From: Craterostigma plantagineum
Taxonomy: Eukaryota; Streptophyta; Magnoliopsida; Lamiales; Linderniaceae
DNA: 64,000 nt
Reading direction: 5' to 3'
NCBI GenBank assembly: GCA_027422505.1
Contig: JAPQWV010000628.1
Span: forward strand, 248,001-312,000
This document shows, in pieces, positions 9,988 to 20,974 of the stretch. The translations under genes were made by a program, and so were the position numbers. Below the pieces are notes generated by a model. That model was not told the DNA's origin and made no database searches. It saw only the letters and a program-made list of their open reading frames with translations. The stretch's first letter is position 1, and each line of letters opens with the position of its first letter.

Positions 9988-10293
9988 CTACATATTCGCA
10001 ATATCGTCTTCCATTATTTCTCTATCCAATAAAAGAAAAAAAAATATTAACAAAAAAGAGGTTGAACGTATTTTACCTGAAACATACTCCACAGTTTTCA
10101 CCTTCATTGCGTCAGCCAGCAAAGACATATAAATCACTGGAGTCACTTCATCATGTGGATATTGGAATGGTTCTGCAATAAACTGTAGAATGAGGTCTTG
10201 AGAGTTGGCAAAGTCCCAGCCAGTGAGGTTGTAACATGACCCAATAATGGGTTCTGAGTTACTTAACCGAAACATCATGTACTTGTATTGCAA
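9988..10293 (-). other. Unassigned open frame inside the Helitron
   Basis: A 101-codon open frame with ordinary-looking protein composition (contains NLTGWDFANSQDLILQF). I do not recognise a domain. It may be a captured exon, because the surrounding Helitron carries at least one other exon-like fragment. The C-terminal part is lysine/phenylalanine-rich and probably intronic read-through. There is no evidence that it is expressed. Confidence 0.3.
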
Positions 10294-11956
10294 GAAGAAG
10301 TTTTTTCCACCTACTTGTGTTGATGGGAATAAGAATTAAATTCAAATAAAATATATATAAAATATATACTGAGCAGATAAATTGTAAAAACCACATATTA
10401 CCTACAAACAAAAACTGGAAAAAAAATTGTATGTACACGATGAATGAGAGGATCTTAATTTATCCGTGAGGCAACCTTTCCGTGCGACATCATTATACCA
10501 AATGCTATGGCCATCACAAGCTGTTTGCTGGATTCCCATATGACTATTAAAATAAAGATCGTAAGTATCCCAGTCAGAATGTAAGAAGATTGCTATAAAG
10601 ACCTTATATCGGAACAGTTGCTCTATGATGACGAAACATGTGATATTTAAAAAGAGTGTATACAATAGTCAGGCGAATCATCTTCAAGATATCTGGTTCT
10701 TGGAATTTACCCCCATTGACCTGCACAGATGATTGTATCAGAGCACCACATGAAAACATCATGAGAAAAGTAATGCCTACAGCTTCGTTATAAGGAATAT
10801 CACTTGCTTAACGGAGTTATCGGTAGTCAAATGAGACTTTACTGGGTCGATATGTACACCCAGACGATCTCTAAAGCTGACTTATATATATTAGCACCTT
10901 GATCTATCATATCGCTACACCTTCTATCTCCTGCTTAGGTTACCGCTGTTGTAAGAAGATATGAAATACGTAAAGATTCGATGATGATAATATCATTACC
11001 ATGAACGTTGCCGTCCATATTTCCTCTAGAACTATCGCATCTTGGACATGAATTATTAAAACATTTTGTCTCACCATGTATATCAATAAGAAACACTAAT
11101 TAGGAAATAAATTAAACAGATTGGAAATAATGTCACTGACAAATGGTATTAAATCAAGCGATTCCGCTCAAAGGCACACATCAAGACTAATCAGTGAATA
11201 CTGCTGAACCAAATCATCCATGAAATAACTTATATTTCTCAGATGTTCCAAGAAACAAATATGAGTTCGATTCCTTCATTCCTTAAAAACTTGCATATGT
11301 AAAATAATTCGTTGATGTCGTACCTTTCTTGGCTCCATTCCTTCATTGCCCACACATCATGAAATCCATCTAAATAGTTGTATGATGGCATAATCTCTAA
11401 GAAACTGTTTTTTTACTTAAATGAGCAACCGATTTAGCAACCAATTATGCCATGCAATCAAAAACTAACAAAGCAGTCCTCGAATCCCAGTTTGGATAGC
11501 AAATCGATCGCCAGCACCATTCGAGATCCACAAACATCATAGCAAAACCCCACATGCAAATGCCATCAACGAAATGAAATTCGATATAATAGCATACATG
11601 GTGATGAAGATGTCGTCGTTGTCTGCTCTTACTCATTAGCATATCAAAGTACGTGGCCATCATGTCCAAGAATCCATAGTTGTCCTCTGACGTGCATCAC
11701 AGATCTTTCAACAGCAAAGCCCAGGTGTCATTTGGGAACCACCACCCTGCATAGTAGGTTCTTCCATTCCAATAAATATGAAGTGTCACATATTCGATTA
11801 ATGAAACCAACAATCATAATTAAAATAAGTAGATAATGGAATCCAAGTAGAAGAGATTAAAATGCATTATCACAGATCTAGAAGCCTAAAGCACTTTAGG
11901 CACTCGCACTCGACATTATGAAAAACTAAAGGACAGTAAATGAAAAGAGATAATAC

Positions 11957-12026
11957 CGAGTTCTTATCTTGTCAAAGCCACCATGAATTGTAGCATAAAT
12001 GTAACCATTGTTGTGCTCACTTGGAA
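11957..12026 (-). pseudogene. Captured exon resembling a plant O-fucosyltransferase family gene
   Basis: On the minus strand a 70-bp segment lies between an acceptor-like AACAG and a donor-like GTATTA. It encodes VPSEHNNGYIYATIHGGFDKIRT-like residues; the pattern P-S-E-x-N-G-Y-I...GGFxKIR is characteristic of the N-terminal part of the plant O-fucosyltransferase (DUF246) family. An upstream fragment at about 12209-12300 reads LWGMVKALEPLQPYSIPKSS, plausible for the preceding exon. The rest of the enzyme is not seen. The motif is from memory of the family, so the assignment is moderate. It is best read as host gene sequence captured by the Helitron. Confidence 0.45.
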
Positions 12027-13558
12027 CTGTTAAAGATCAATCAATGAATTCCAAATAGTGAAAAGATGAAGGCACAATATAGAGAGAACTCTCTGAACTT
12101 CACATCATTCAGAATATGACGTAACCTTCATTCAGAATACTGATATAGTAAGCTAAACCAATCCCCGAAAAAATGCTGAACCCATAGAAGAATTGTCATT
12201 TGCACTACCTACATACGGCGAACTTTTCGGGATGGAATAAGGCTGCAAAGGTTCCAACGCCTTCACCATTCCCCACAACCTCTTATATCCAGGTACCTTC
12301 CCAAGACACAACAAAATCTCAAAAAAATGCAAGAGAAAAAATTAATTAACCTGACTGAATTGCATAGTAACTCAATTGTCAAATCAATAAATAGAGAACT
12401 TTACTCCACGCCATCACCTTCTTCCCATGTTGTTGACATAACTCAAATCCTTTGTAACTGCAGTCATCGCAGAATATTGAATCAACCCCGAACTCGTTTT
12501 AGCAAGAAAAAATGCACCAAAATATTTATATAAAGACAACACACGCCCTTCGCGTGCTGCCCATTCAGCTTCGATTTCCTTCTAATATCAAACCACGCCA
12601 TTATTGGTCTTGCGTTCCTCTAAGCCCTACATCTCATATCTGCAAATTCGCATTCAGCACACAATGCCAAAAAAATTACGCGCCACATCCAAGAAAACAC
12701 AGTTTAACAAAAAATACTGAGCATAAATGATTAAAAGAAGTACCCAATAAGATGAAGCGTCGAAGTCACATATTCGGTGAATGAACCAACAATCATATAG
12801 TATAATGGAATCGAAGTAGAAGAGATTAAAATGCATTAGTTCAATTCTCGCATAAGAAAAATGAACGCACTAACTATCTCCCCCTTCATCTTCCTCTTCT
12901 TCATTGTCGTTGTCCACTGGGATTGTCAAAAATTCGATCCTTTATTATATAGTCTCTTGCGACCACTTTCTGGAAATAATTAACATTAAACTGCTAAATC
13001 GGATCCTAAAGTTGATACTAATGCAAATGATTACTAAGTATCAACACTTTCAGTATACGATAAACGTTTCAGAATTTTCATGATAATGATGCACATGAAT
13101 AATAAGTATCGACACTTCAGTATGTGAGATACATTTCAGAATTATATACCATTTCAACAGGAATTGGATACTTCATATACATCAACTATATGCTTCAAGA
13201 ACATAAAAACACTTAGATAAATATACTGAAAGCCGAAGCAACTTACACCCCCAGAAGAATTTGCCAAACCTCTGCTCCTATTCCTCTTTGTTGTCTAAGT
13301 TCGCGTCGTAGTCTTCTTCGTCGCCAACCTTATCATCCTCGTAATCGACATCTCTTCTCCCCGCGCATAGGTCGGTTATTTAGAGGAATTTTTAGGCTTT
13401 GAATCGACAATGGAGTAATTGGAAAGTGGGTGTAATTTTTTTCCAGAAATTGGGTGTATTAAGAACGTGGGTTCAATTTTTTTTATTTATTTATTTAAAA
13501 TAATAAGTGGACACGTGGCAGCCTGTGGTGAAAACTACATTTCCTTAGTAATATAAGA

Positions 13559-14319
13559 TATACTCTAATTGAGATGTATCAGAAACTAAGCAATGAATAA
13601 ATTAAAACCTAATCTCTTATCTCCTTCTTCTTCTCAACAATCCCATCTCCTCTTCTTCAATCTTCATCTACTGTTCTTCTTCAATCCTATCTATTCTCTC
13701 TTCAATCTACACATCACACTTTGTCGATCATCACTGAAGGAGTTTCATAAGCACTTGATATACAACATCGACGTATTAAACATTTACATCAGGCGGTCAT
13801 CGAGCAAGTTCGTTACAATGATCATAACGGAAAGGTTAAGCATAAACTTCATATGGTTCACTAGCTCGTGCTGTGTGAACTTTCAGTTGTGATATGTGCT
13901 ATCACATTTGCAAAGCTTGTGCAGCCTCAGTTCTTGCAGGCACATATCACAGCAAATGCTGAACGACAGTTAGCGAGCGTTCGAAAGAGATAAGAAACCA
14001 CTATATTATGCAGCAATCAACTGTTTGGAAAGCAGACGGGAAAGAGATAGAAACATAGTTCACTTTGAGATTATTAAACAAAGCACGATATGTCTCACCT
14101 GCACAGAAAGAAACAGTACAAAGTATTTATACATAAAATCCTTACATAAACAGATTGAGCTTTCCTGTGAACTTCCAAATGAGAATGGAGACACATTTAT
14201 TGCAAGAAAATCACGCTAAGAAGTATACACACAGCCATCAAGAGAAATGACAACATTTAAGCTCACCAAAGCTTTAGATAATTATAGTGATCGTTTATTC
14301 CTCAGGGTTAAGCAAGCCA
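13559..14319. other. Intergenic / 3' flank of NLR-B
   Basis: No domain-bearing frame. Near 14030-14080 the sequence resembles the 3' flank of NLR-A, consistent with duplicated gene flanks. Confidence 0.5.
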
Positions 14320-17300
14320 TTACAGACCGTTAGCGCTAGCACCGCCAATCTGATAAGTTCGCCAGTGTAAATCCTCGACATGAACGACGAACATTTCATC
14401 GCCAGAGTTGATTCGTTCCTCTACTATAGTTCTTGCAGAATCGATGATTTCCTGTCTGCACAGTATCACGGAAATCGAACGTAGGGAGGGAAGTTCTACA
14501 ATTTCTCCAGGGATTTCATCAAGACCTCTCATTCTATCAAGAACGAGAGACTCGAGAGACTGAAAGTGAATAGAAGGATTGACACGCCAGTGCACAAGAT
14601 TCAACCCCGTGAGCTCCATGCATCTCAAGTTAATAAACTCTCCTTCATTGGGATTATTCCATTCCACTCCTCTAACAGAGTCGTCTAGCAATTTGAGCAC
14701 TTCAAGATTAGGCAGCGAACCGACGACTGTAAGATCGTCCCATGCAATCTTACAACCTTTCAAACTCAACTTCTTCAACGACCACGGAAGTGCAATGAAA
14801 TTGAAAGCCATAGAAGCCATATCAGCACTACAACCAATGGACAACGATTCAAGATTTTGCAGATGATCAAGATTTTGGAGATCAAAACGTGACCATCCTT
14901 CACCCGGGTTTGAACGATCATAGAACAAACCTAATTTTCTTAAATTTGGGATTATACTAATAATGTCCTCCGTGCACTTGAAGTTTACGACTGTTTTGAG
15001 CGTATGCATGTTATCTAAGACCGTTGATGCACCGCCGCCTTCTGGATCAGCCATTGAGAGGAGGCTTACTTTCACATGTCTTAATTGGGGCATCTTCCAT
15101 AGTACGGACCACCAATACACCTTTGGTACTTTTCTGGCACGAAAGATTTCTAAACTCCAAAGTAGGTTTACTGCTTTGCGAACAATTAATAACCTATCCG
15201 AATTATCGACAAAAACGCCTCGACAGTTTGTCCTTATTGGAGGATAAAGTTCGATTCCACTTCCAAGTGCAGCAACGAATCTCGATCTTGCAAAGTCTGG
15301 AAACTTTCTCTTGCAAGACATGCACACCGAGAGCGTGCCATGACATATAGACTTTGGACCGAGGAAGATTTCAGGTTCAAACATCGTCTTGTCCGCACAT
15401 CGCGTGCAACAAAGGATACAAAAGTCCCTGAAGTCATCACGTACTAACACATTCCGTACTCTATCATATTCTCTAATGCAAAAGTTCCTTATAATATCAT
15501 GGATGCCACAATTTTCGATATCATCAAATCTATCTGTACTACGAACCAAGAGCATGTTTCTTCCTATGAGATCTTTCAAGTAATTCATCGCAGCTTCTTC
15601 CAAGGTACGTTCCCCTCTAATTGGCTTTATAAATCCTTGGGATACCCATCTTTCGATCAGTTCAGACACTTCAATCACTTCATCTTCATCATAATGCCTC
15701 ATGTCGAGAAAGCACAGCTTAAGATGGATTGGTAAGTGATGGTAGCTTAGCGATAAGATATTATAGCAATGCTCATCGTCCGCAGAATTTGCAAAAGAGC
15801 TTATGTCTTTTGCGACCGTTTGCCAATAATCTATTTCCATGTTTGAACTTGCAAGCAACCCTCCGATCACTACGAGCGAGAGCGGTAGCCCCCTGCAATG
15901 CTTTGAAATTTCTCTTCCTACTTTTTCTAGTTCGAGATTCCTACCGTCACGTTGGAATGCTATCTCCCGTAACAAATACCAACTTTCATACTCGTCTAAA
16001 AGCTTCATCGTGTAAGAATTGTTCCTAGGGCCTACATAATTGGCTATATCGGGCAGCCTCGTGGTCATTATAACTCTACTTGCATTTTCATTGCTGGGAA
16101 AGGCCCGCTTCAGAGCATCCCAAGTTTCTAGACTCCAAACATCGTCCAAAACTATCAAATATCTTCGATTAACTAATTTGTGGTACAATCGAGTTTTCAT
16201 CACACTCTCACTTCCATAGCTAAATCCCAAAAGTCCCTCGAGGACTCTTTTGACGCTATAATCTTGAGATATTGTTACCCAAATACGCACTTCAAAGTGA
16301 TCCAAGATATAACGATGATCAAAAAGACTTCTGGCGAGAGTGGTCTTACCAATCCCACCCATACCTACGATGGGCACAACCATGAGACCATGTTGATCAT
16401 CCTTGAGCTTCTGCATGACATGGTTAAGTTGATTCTTTAATCCCACCATTTTATTCTCTAGTGGCATCCTACTTATAATGAAGTCATCGAGGTCTCGACC
16501 AGGCTGAGCTTGGTCTTGCTGAGTGGACTCCATTATCACTCTATGTATTCGGGGAACGTCCAAAAATAGTTGTTTTGCAGATTCTATAATGCACAATTTC
16601 CTTAGAATGTCGTGGATGCCACATAATTTAATATTCCCGATTCTACATCTTCTACGAATCAAGAGCATGTTTCTTCCAATGAGATCTTCCAAGTATTTCC
16701 TTGCAGATGCTTCCAGGCTTTTTCCTTTCATTACCTTTACAAATCCTTGGGAAACCCATATCTCGATCAGTTCAGACCCTTTAATTTCAGCATCTTCATC
16801 AAAATGCCTCATGTAGAGAAAGCACGGCTTAAGATGGATCGGTAAGTGATTGTAGCTCAGCGATAAGATTCTCAAGCAATTCCCGTCATCTGCTGAATTC
16901 GCAAACGAGCTTATATCTTTCGCAACAGTTTTCCAATACTCTTTTTTCATGTTTGAACTTGCAAGCAACCCACCAATCACTACGAGCAGGAGAGGTAGTC
17001 CCTTGCAACGTTTCGATATTTCTCTTCCTATTTCTTCGAGCTCGAGGGACCAACAAACACGTTCAAATGCTATCTCCCTAAACAGATCCCAACTTTTATC
17101 TTCGTCTAAAAACTTCATCGTGTAAGAATTGTTATGAGAGCCCAAAGAACTTGCTATATCTGCCAGCCTAGTGGTCGCTATAACTCGACTTCCTTTTCCG
17201 TTGTTGGGAAAGCCCCGCTTCAAATCATCCCAAGCTTCCAGACTCCAAACATCGTCCAAAACAATCAAGTATTTTTTATTAAATAACTTGATATGAAGTT

Positions 17301-18042
17301 GCACGATTAACTCCCTCACAGTTTCATTGCCTTCACTTTCTTTCATATCGCCAAGAACACCGTCCGCCAGAAGTCCCCGAATGACTTTCTTGACACTATA
17401 ATCTTGAGATATTGTTAGCCAAATACGAACTTGAAAGTTATCCACATTATACGAATGATCGAAAAGACTTCTGGCGAGAGTGGTCTTGCCAATCCCACCC
17501 ATACCTACGAGGGGCACAACCATGAGTTCTCTTTGGCTACCGTGGAGCTTCTCCAATACATGCTTTAGCTGATCGTCGAATCCCACCATTTTACTCTTTA
17601 ATGGTTTGTCACCGGTGAACTTATCCACGACTCTACCAGGCTGATCCTGATCGTGTCGAGTGGTCCTCACCGTCTTCAATGTTTTGTTGGCCGAATCGAT
17701 CTCCTTTATTGCTCGGCGTATTTCAGACTGGAGATTCAGGCGCATCGAGTCGATGTTCTCCTGTCCTACGACTCGATGTTGTTCGTAAAGTCGATCAACA
17801 ACATAGTTATCGATTATGATCTCGACATCATATGTAAGTTGAGGTATATTCCTTACGATGTGCTCTATATCTTCATTTGTCGTCGTTGAGGAGTTTTCTA
17901 AAAACTCTTGCAAGGAACAAAGTTTCTCTCGCAGAGCATCAATATGTTCGGTGTCTGGGAAAAAGGGAAGGCGTGAAGGGTGCTGAATGTTGTCTACAAC
18001 ACGCAAGAGAGAGAGCACAGAGGCATATGCAGCTACTACCAT
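14320..18042 (-). CDS. NLR-B: CC-NB-ARC-NB-ARC-LRR protein with two tandem NB-ARC domains
   Basis: An uninterrupted 1,240-residue frame, the only intact full-length NLR here. Counting from the homologous Met (ATG at 18042-18040): CC 1-140; NB-ARC-1 with P-loop 180-188, kinase-2 259-266, RNBS-B 284-292, GLPL 348-351 and GIHD 475-478; a junction at about 497-503 (PRIHRVI); a short linker unit (TQQDQAQPG); NB-ARC-2 with P-loop 560-568, kinase-2 629-636, RNBS-B 654-662, GLPL 718-721 and GIHD 846-849; a Cys cluster C875-x2-C878-x3-C882-x24-C907-x2-C910; then LRRs to the end. Both P-loops keep Gly-Lys-Thr-Thr and both kinase-2 motifs keep DD. NB-ARC-2 is about 11 residues shorter between P-loop and kinase-2. 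The frame is open for 33 more codons upstream, but MVVAAYASVL matches the starts of its paralogues. The likely role is an intracellular immune receptor; pathogen specificity cannot be told. Confidence 0.9.
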   Translation of the reverse strand: MVVAAYASVLSLLRVVDNIQHPSRLPFFPDTEHIDALREKLCSLQEFLENSSTTTNEDIEHIVRNIPQLTYDVEIIIDNYVVDRLYEQHRVVGQENIDSMRLNLQSEIRRAIKEIDSANKTLKTVRTTRHDQDQPGRVVDKFTGDKPLKSKMVGFDDQLKHVLEKLHGSQRELMVVPLVGMGGIGKTTLARSLFDHSYNVDNFQVRIWLTISQDYSVKKVIRGLLADGVLGDMKESEGNETVRELIVQLHIKLFNKKYLIVLDDVWSLEAWDDLKRGFPNNGKGSRVIATTRLADIASSLGSHNNSYTMKFLDEDKSWDLFREIAFERVCWSLELEEIGREISKRCKGLPLLLVVIGGLLASSNMKKEYWKTVAKDISSFANSADDGNCLRILSLSYNHLPIHLKPCFLYMRHFDEDAEIKGSELIEIWVSQGFVKVMKGKSLEASARKYLEDLIGRNMLLIRRRCRIGNIKLCGIHDILRKLCIIESAKQLFLDVPRIHRVIMESTQQDQAQPGRDLDDFIISRMPLENKMVGLKNQLNHVMQKLKDDQHGLMVVPIVGMGGIGKTTLARSLFDHRYILDHFEVRIWVTISQDYSVKRVLEGLLGFSYGSESVMKTRLYHKLVNRRYLIVLDDVWSLETWDALKRAFPSNENASRVIMTTRLPDIANYVGPRNNSYTMKLLDEYESWYLLREIAFQRDGRNLELEKVGREISKHCRGLPLSLVVIGGLLASSNMEIDYWQTVAKDISSFANSADDEHCYNILSLSYHHLPIHLKLCFLDMRHYDEDEVIEVSELIERWVSQGFIKPIRGERTLEEAAMNYLKDLIGRNMLLVRSTDRFDDIENCGIHDIIRNFCIREYDRVRNVLVRDDFRDFCILCCTRCADKTMFEPEIFLGPKSICHGTLSVCMSCKRKFPDFARSRFVAALGSGIELYPPIRTNCRGVFVDNSDRLLIVRKAVNLLWSLEIFRARKVPKVYWWSVLWKMPQLRHVKVSLLSMADPEGGGASTVLDNMHTLKTVVNFKCTEDIISIIPNLRKLGLFYDRSNPGEGWSRFDLQNLDHLQNLESLSIGCSADMASMAFNFIALPWSLKKLSLKGCKIAWDDLTVVGSLPNLEVLKLLDDSVRGVEWNNPNEGEFINLRCMELTGLNLVHWRVNPSIHFQSLESLVLDRMRGLDEIPGEIVELPSLRSISVILCRQEIIDSARTIVEERINSGDEMFVVHVEDLHWRTYQIGGASANGL

Positions 18043-18199
18043 TTTTTTTTGTAGCAAAAATATCAGTGGGGAAGTATAATATGGTTTGAAAATTAAGAGT
18101 GAAAGGATTAGGCTTACACACTCGTGATGATGGATGTTCAATGTGAAGGTGAAGAACTGAAGATGATTTCCCTTGTTCAGGATTTGTTACAGCGTTTAT

Positions 18200-18229
18200 G
18201 TGCTAAAAGTCAATGATGAAAGTCTTTTA
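18200..18229 (-). promoter_or_regulatory. Conserved promoter block of NLR-B
   Basis: Contains 'aaaagtcaatgatgaaagtc' about 170 bp upstream of the ATG, corresponding to the W-box block of NLR-A and NLR-E; here the core is TTGAC read on the coding strand (ATTGAC). An inverted relative, 'gttgactttcagcacataaa', lies near 18513-18535. Confidence 0.5.
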
Positions 18230-18582
18230 TATAACTTAATATCTAGTCTTATAGTCATTAAAAACATATCTGGTCTTTCTTGATCTAAAAACAGCCACTG
18301 CAATTATGTTTCTATTTCCTGAAGCATAATATCAACGCGCAAGTAACTTACTGGCTTTAAAATTGAGATAGAAGAAGACTTGCAAACTGATGACGGATAT
18401 TCGGTGAGAAGTTAGGTGAAAGGTCACCTTGTTCAGTATTCAAAACAAGCGTTGATGTGCTGTATATTTATATATGAATACCAAGATAATATATAATGAC
18501 CAAGACTTGCATCGTTGACTTTCAGCACATAAACGCTGTTTAATATATTATATGTTATACTGTATATTGTTTTATCTAAAGG
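18230..18582. other. 5' flank of NLR-B
   Basis: No gene. It aligns by eye with 34738-35010 upstream of NLR-D ('aaaacagccactg', 'aaacttaatgacggatattcg'-type blocks), so the promoter region was duplicated with the gene. Confidence 0.55.
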
Positions 18583-18775
18583 GAATTACATAAAAATACC
18601 CACTAATATAAAAAAATTAGCAAGTCGGTACTCTGTCAGTATTTTTTTTATATGCAGGTACCTGTTAGAATAATTTTTTTGCGCATTGATACCTGCCCGC
18701 CGCAAGGTACATCATATCACACATTTAAGTACCATATAAAAACATATTGTATTACGTAATACAACTAGAAAATGG
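18583..18775. repeat. Half copy of the inverted-repeat element nested at 4365-4775
   Basis: Shares 'atatgcaggtacctg', 'gcaagtcggtactctgtcag' and 'aagtaccatat'-type sequence with one arm of the earlier element, including the poly-T stretch before atatgcagg. Only one arm is present. The following sequence belongs to another repeat. Confidence 0.55.
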
Positions 18776-19055
18776 TACCATCTAGGCTATCAACGGGGCA
18801 GGGTCGGGGATCTATCCCCGTCCCCGTCCCCGCGAGGCAAACGGGGACAAAATCGTCCCCGTCCCCGGGCGATCCCCGCCCGTCACTATTTTACAAAAAA
18901 AAAATTCCAAGTTATATTATTTTAATGTTATTTAAAATATATTTAATAATATTTATATTATTTAATATTTCCAAAGTATATTTTAATATTTTATCTTATA
19001 ATAACATTAATTGAATATAATATATATTATTTTATTATCGGGGAAGGGGCGGGGA
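18776..19055. repeat. Interspersed repeat: GC-rich ends around an AT-rich core
   Basis: The ends are rich in 'cggggac/gtccccg' (18790-18885 and 19037-19055), with a nearly pure A/T core between. The core is the reverse complement of the core at about 60200-60340 ('ttcaattaat..ttattataagataaa..ttgg'), so the two are one family. Possibly a non-autonomous DNA transposon; no clean target duplication was found. Confidence 0.6.
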
Positions 19056-19624
19056 ACAGAAACTCTTGTTCTCCAAACATTAGGGACTATAAGTGTCGTT
19101 GTCCAAAAATATATTATTATAATTAGTAAATATATCGATTAGGTATTTTTGATAGTATGAAATACTAGATATTTTTTAGCATGAATATTAGATATTGTTT
19201 CGAAATAATATAAAGAAGCTTGTCAGCCGAGCAGAATTAGGGCAAGGGCCGAGTAATGAATGGGGATTAAATGTGCACATTGCCTAAACTCCCTCACGCA
19301 TCGAAACCAAACAAGTGAGCGTGCCTCTCATCAACTCCAAAATTTGTACATGTGGTAAAAGTTGTAGCATTCCATATGCTCAAATTTGAAAAAGAAATAG
19401 TAAGGAACTATAACTTCAGGTCGACCAAGATACGTGGTTATGCAATCCATCGTTTGAAAATGCACAGACAGGAAATAAATATAAGAAACACACTTCAGTT
19501 TGAGATTCTGAATATATTGGTAGGATGTAGGATATGATATAGAAAAAGTATATTAGCCACGAATTTTTAAATCGTGGATACATTTGTATCCTTAACATAC
19601 TGAAACGGCTTCATCACCAATCAC
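19056..19624. other. 3' flank of NLR-D, paralogous to the 3' flank of NLR-E
   Basis: 'attataattagtaaatatatcgat', 'gtcagc(c/g)gagcagaattagggcaagggccga' and 'cacacttcagtttgagattctgaatatattg' recur in the same order at 49369-49745. A remnant of the foldback element ('ttagggactataagtgtcgtt') is at 19078-19100. No gene. Confidence 0.7.
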
Positions 19625-20727
19625 TCAGCAATTATCAGCATCAATCTGATAAGTCCGCCAGTTTAAATCCTCGACATGAACGACAAGCGTTTCGTCACCA
19701 GAGATGATTCGTTCCTCTACTATGGCCCTTGCAGAATCCATAACTCCACGAGGGCACACAATAAGCGAAATCGAACGTAGGGAGGGAAGTTCTCCTATTT
19801 CTTCAGGGATTGCATCAAGACCTCGCATTCTATCAAGAACAAGAGACTCGAGGGCAGGAAAGTGAACTTCATGATCAACGCACCACTGCGCAAGATTTAA
19901 CCTCGCGAGCTCCAAATGTCTCAAGCTAACAAATTCTCCTTCCTTGGGATTCCAATGCTCTCCTATGAAAGAGTCCTCCAACAATTTGAGCACCTGAAGG
20001 TTAGGCAGCGAACAGACGATTGAAAGATCGTCCCACGCGAACCTGCAGTCTTGCAAGCTCAATTTCTTCAAAGACCGTGGAAATGAAATAATGAAATCCG
20101 CATACGATCCCCGTATGGTCAATGATTCAAGCTTTTTTAGATCAACTAGATATCCTAGAGCAGTATTTGATCCAACCAGACCTAATTTTCTTAAATTTGG
20201 GATTTTTTCAACAATTTCCGCCGTGAAGTTGAAGGCTTCGACTGTTTTAAGCGTCTGCAGGTTTTCTAAGACAATCGGTGCACCTGCTATATCAGCAAAC
20301 CTAAATCGGCAAAGTTGCACATGTCTTAGTTAGTTGGGGCATCTTCCATAGCATGGACGACTGCTCCACATGTCCTTTATAGGAGTGAAGCATTTCTAGA
20401 TTCCAAAGCAGATATGCTGTGTCGTAAACACCTACAATATCCTCAAGATCACCGGGATTGATAAAAAGGCCTCGATCTTTTGTCATTAGTGGATAATCTT
20501 GGCTTTTGCTTCCAACTGCAGCAACGAATCTTGATCTTGCAAACTCAGGAAACGTGCTCTTGCAAGACATGCACATCATGATTTGACCATTATATTTTGA
20601 GTTTGAACCGAGGATTTCAGAGTCCAACGCCGTCATGTCCGTACACCTCGTGTGACAATGCAAACAGACGTCATTGAAGTCATCACCTACTGAAACGATT
20701 CTAGGAATGTCCAATAACTGTTCTTTT
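19625..20727 (-). pseudogene. NLR-D fragment: Cys cluster and LRR
   Basis: Two frames, 19625-20320 and 20301-20714, meet at a frameshift near the RH(V) motif (20310-20330). The first carries the last LRRs and the conserved C-terminus; the second carries the Cys cluster (CLHCHTRC ... CMSC) and SRFVAAV. The right edge is the target site of Copia-1. Confidence 0.88.
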
Positions 20728-20897
20728 TATTAGCATATTTTATATATGGCAAATATTGTATATCAATTAGTATTAATTAGAATATCAATTAGTATTAATT
20801 AGGCATAAATCAAGGAGATAAAGACTCCTATGTACACTATATGTATGTGCTGTGAAAATCAATACGACACAAGTTCTTTTCGATTATAATCTTGACA
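20728..20897 (+). repeat. Copia-1 5' LTR
   Basis: 170 bp, starting TATTAGCATA and ending CTTGACA; identical by eye to 25410-25579. It contains a doubled 'atatcaattagtattaatta'. Confidence 0.95.
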
Positions 20898-20910
20898 TGG
20901 TATCAGAGCC
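20898..20910 (+). promoter_or_regulatory. Copia-1 primer binding site
   Basis: tggtatcagagcc directly follows the LTR end CA; complementary to the 3' end of initiator tRNA-Met, as in most plant Copia elements. Confidence 0.9.
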
Positions 20911-20974
20911 TTTTCTTGGCTCGATCTTTGTTCGTTTCTTCTGCGTTGTTTGTTGATCCTAGTTCGTTCCTCTC

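Larger units (their letters stand above)
9575..13558 (-). mobile_element. Complete non-autonomous Helitron (3,984 bp)
   Basis: Read on the minus strand, the element starts with TCTTATATTACT at 13558 and ends in CTAG at 9575. A host A precedes it (13559) and a host T follows (9574), the expected insertion between A and T. Seven bases before CTAG is a 7-bp-stem hairpin CCCGTGC-ATC-GCACGGG (9602-9586). CCACGTGTCC lies near the 5' end, as in many plant Helitrons. No Rep/helicase protein is recognisable, so it must have moved in trans. The interior carries gene-like fragments with splice signals (see 11957-12026) and an unassigned open frame at 9988-10293. Confidence 0.85.

Noticed and set aside
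18043..18141. N-terminal extension of 33 residues on NLR-B (and 28 on NLR-E, 52415-52498) resembling a hydrophobic signal or membrane segment
   Set aside because: The downstream Met aligns with the first residue of the other copies and is preceded by an A-rich leader. The extensions are not conserved in sequence with each other, so they are most likely 5' UTR that happens to be open.
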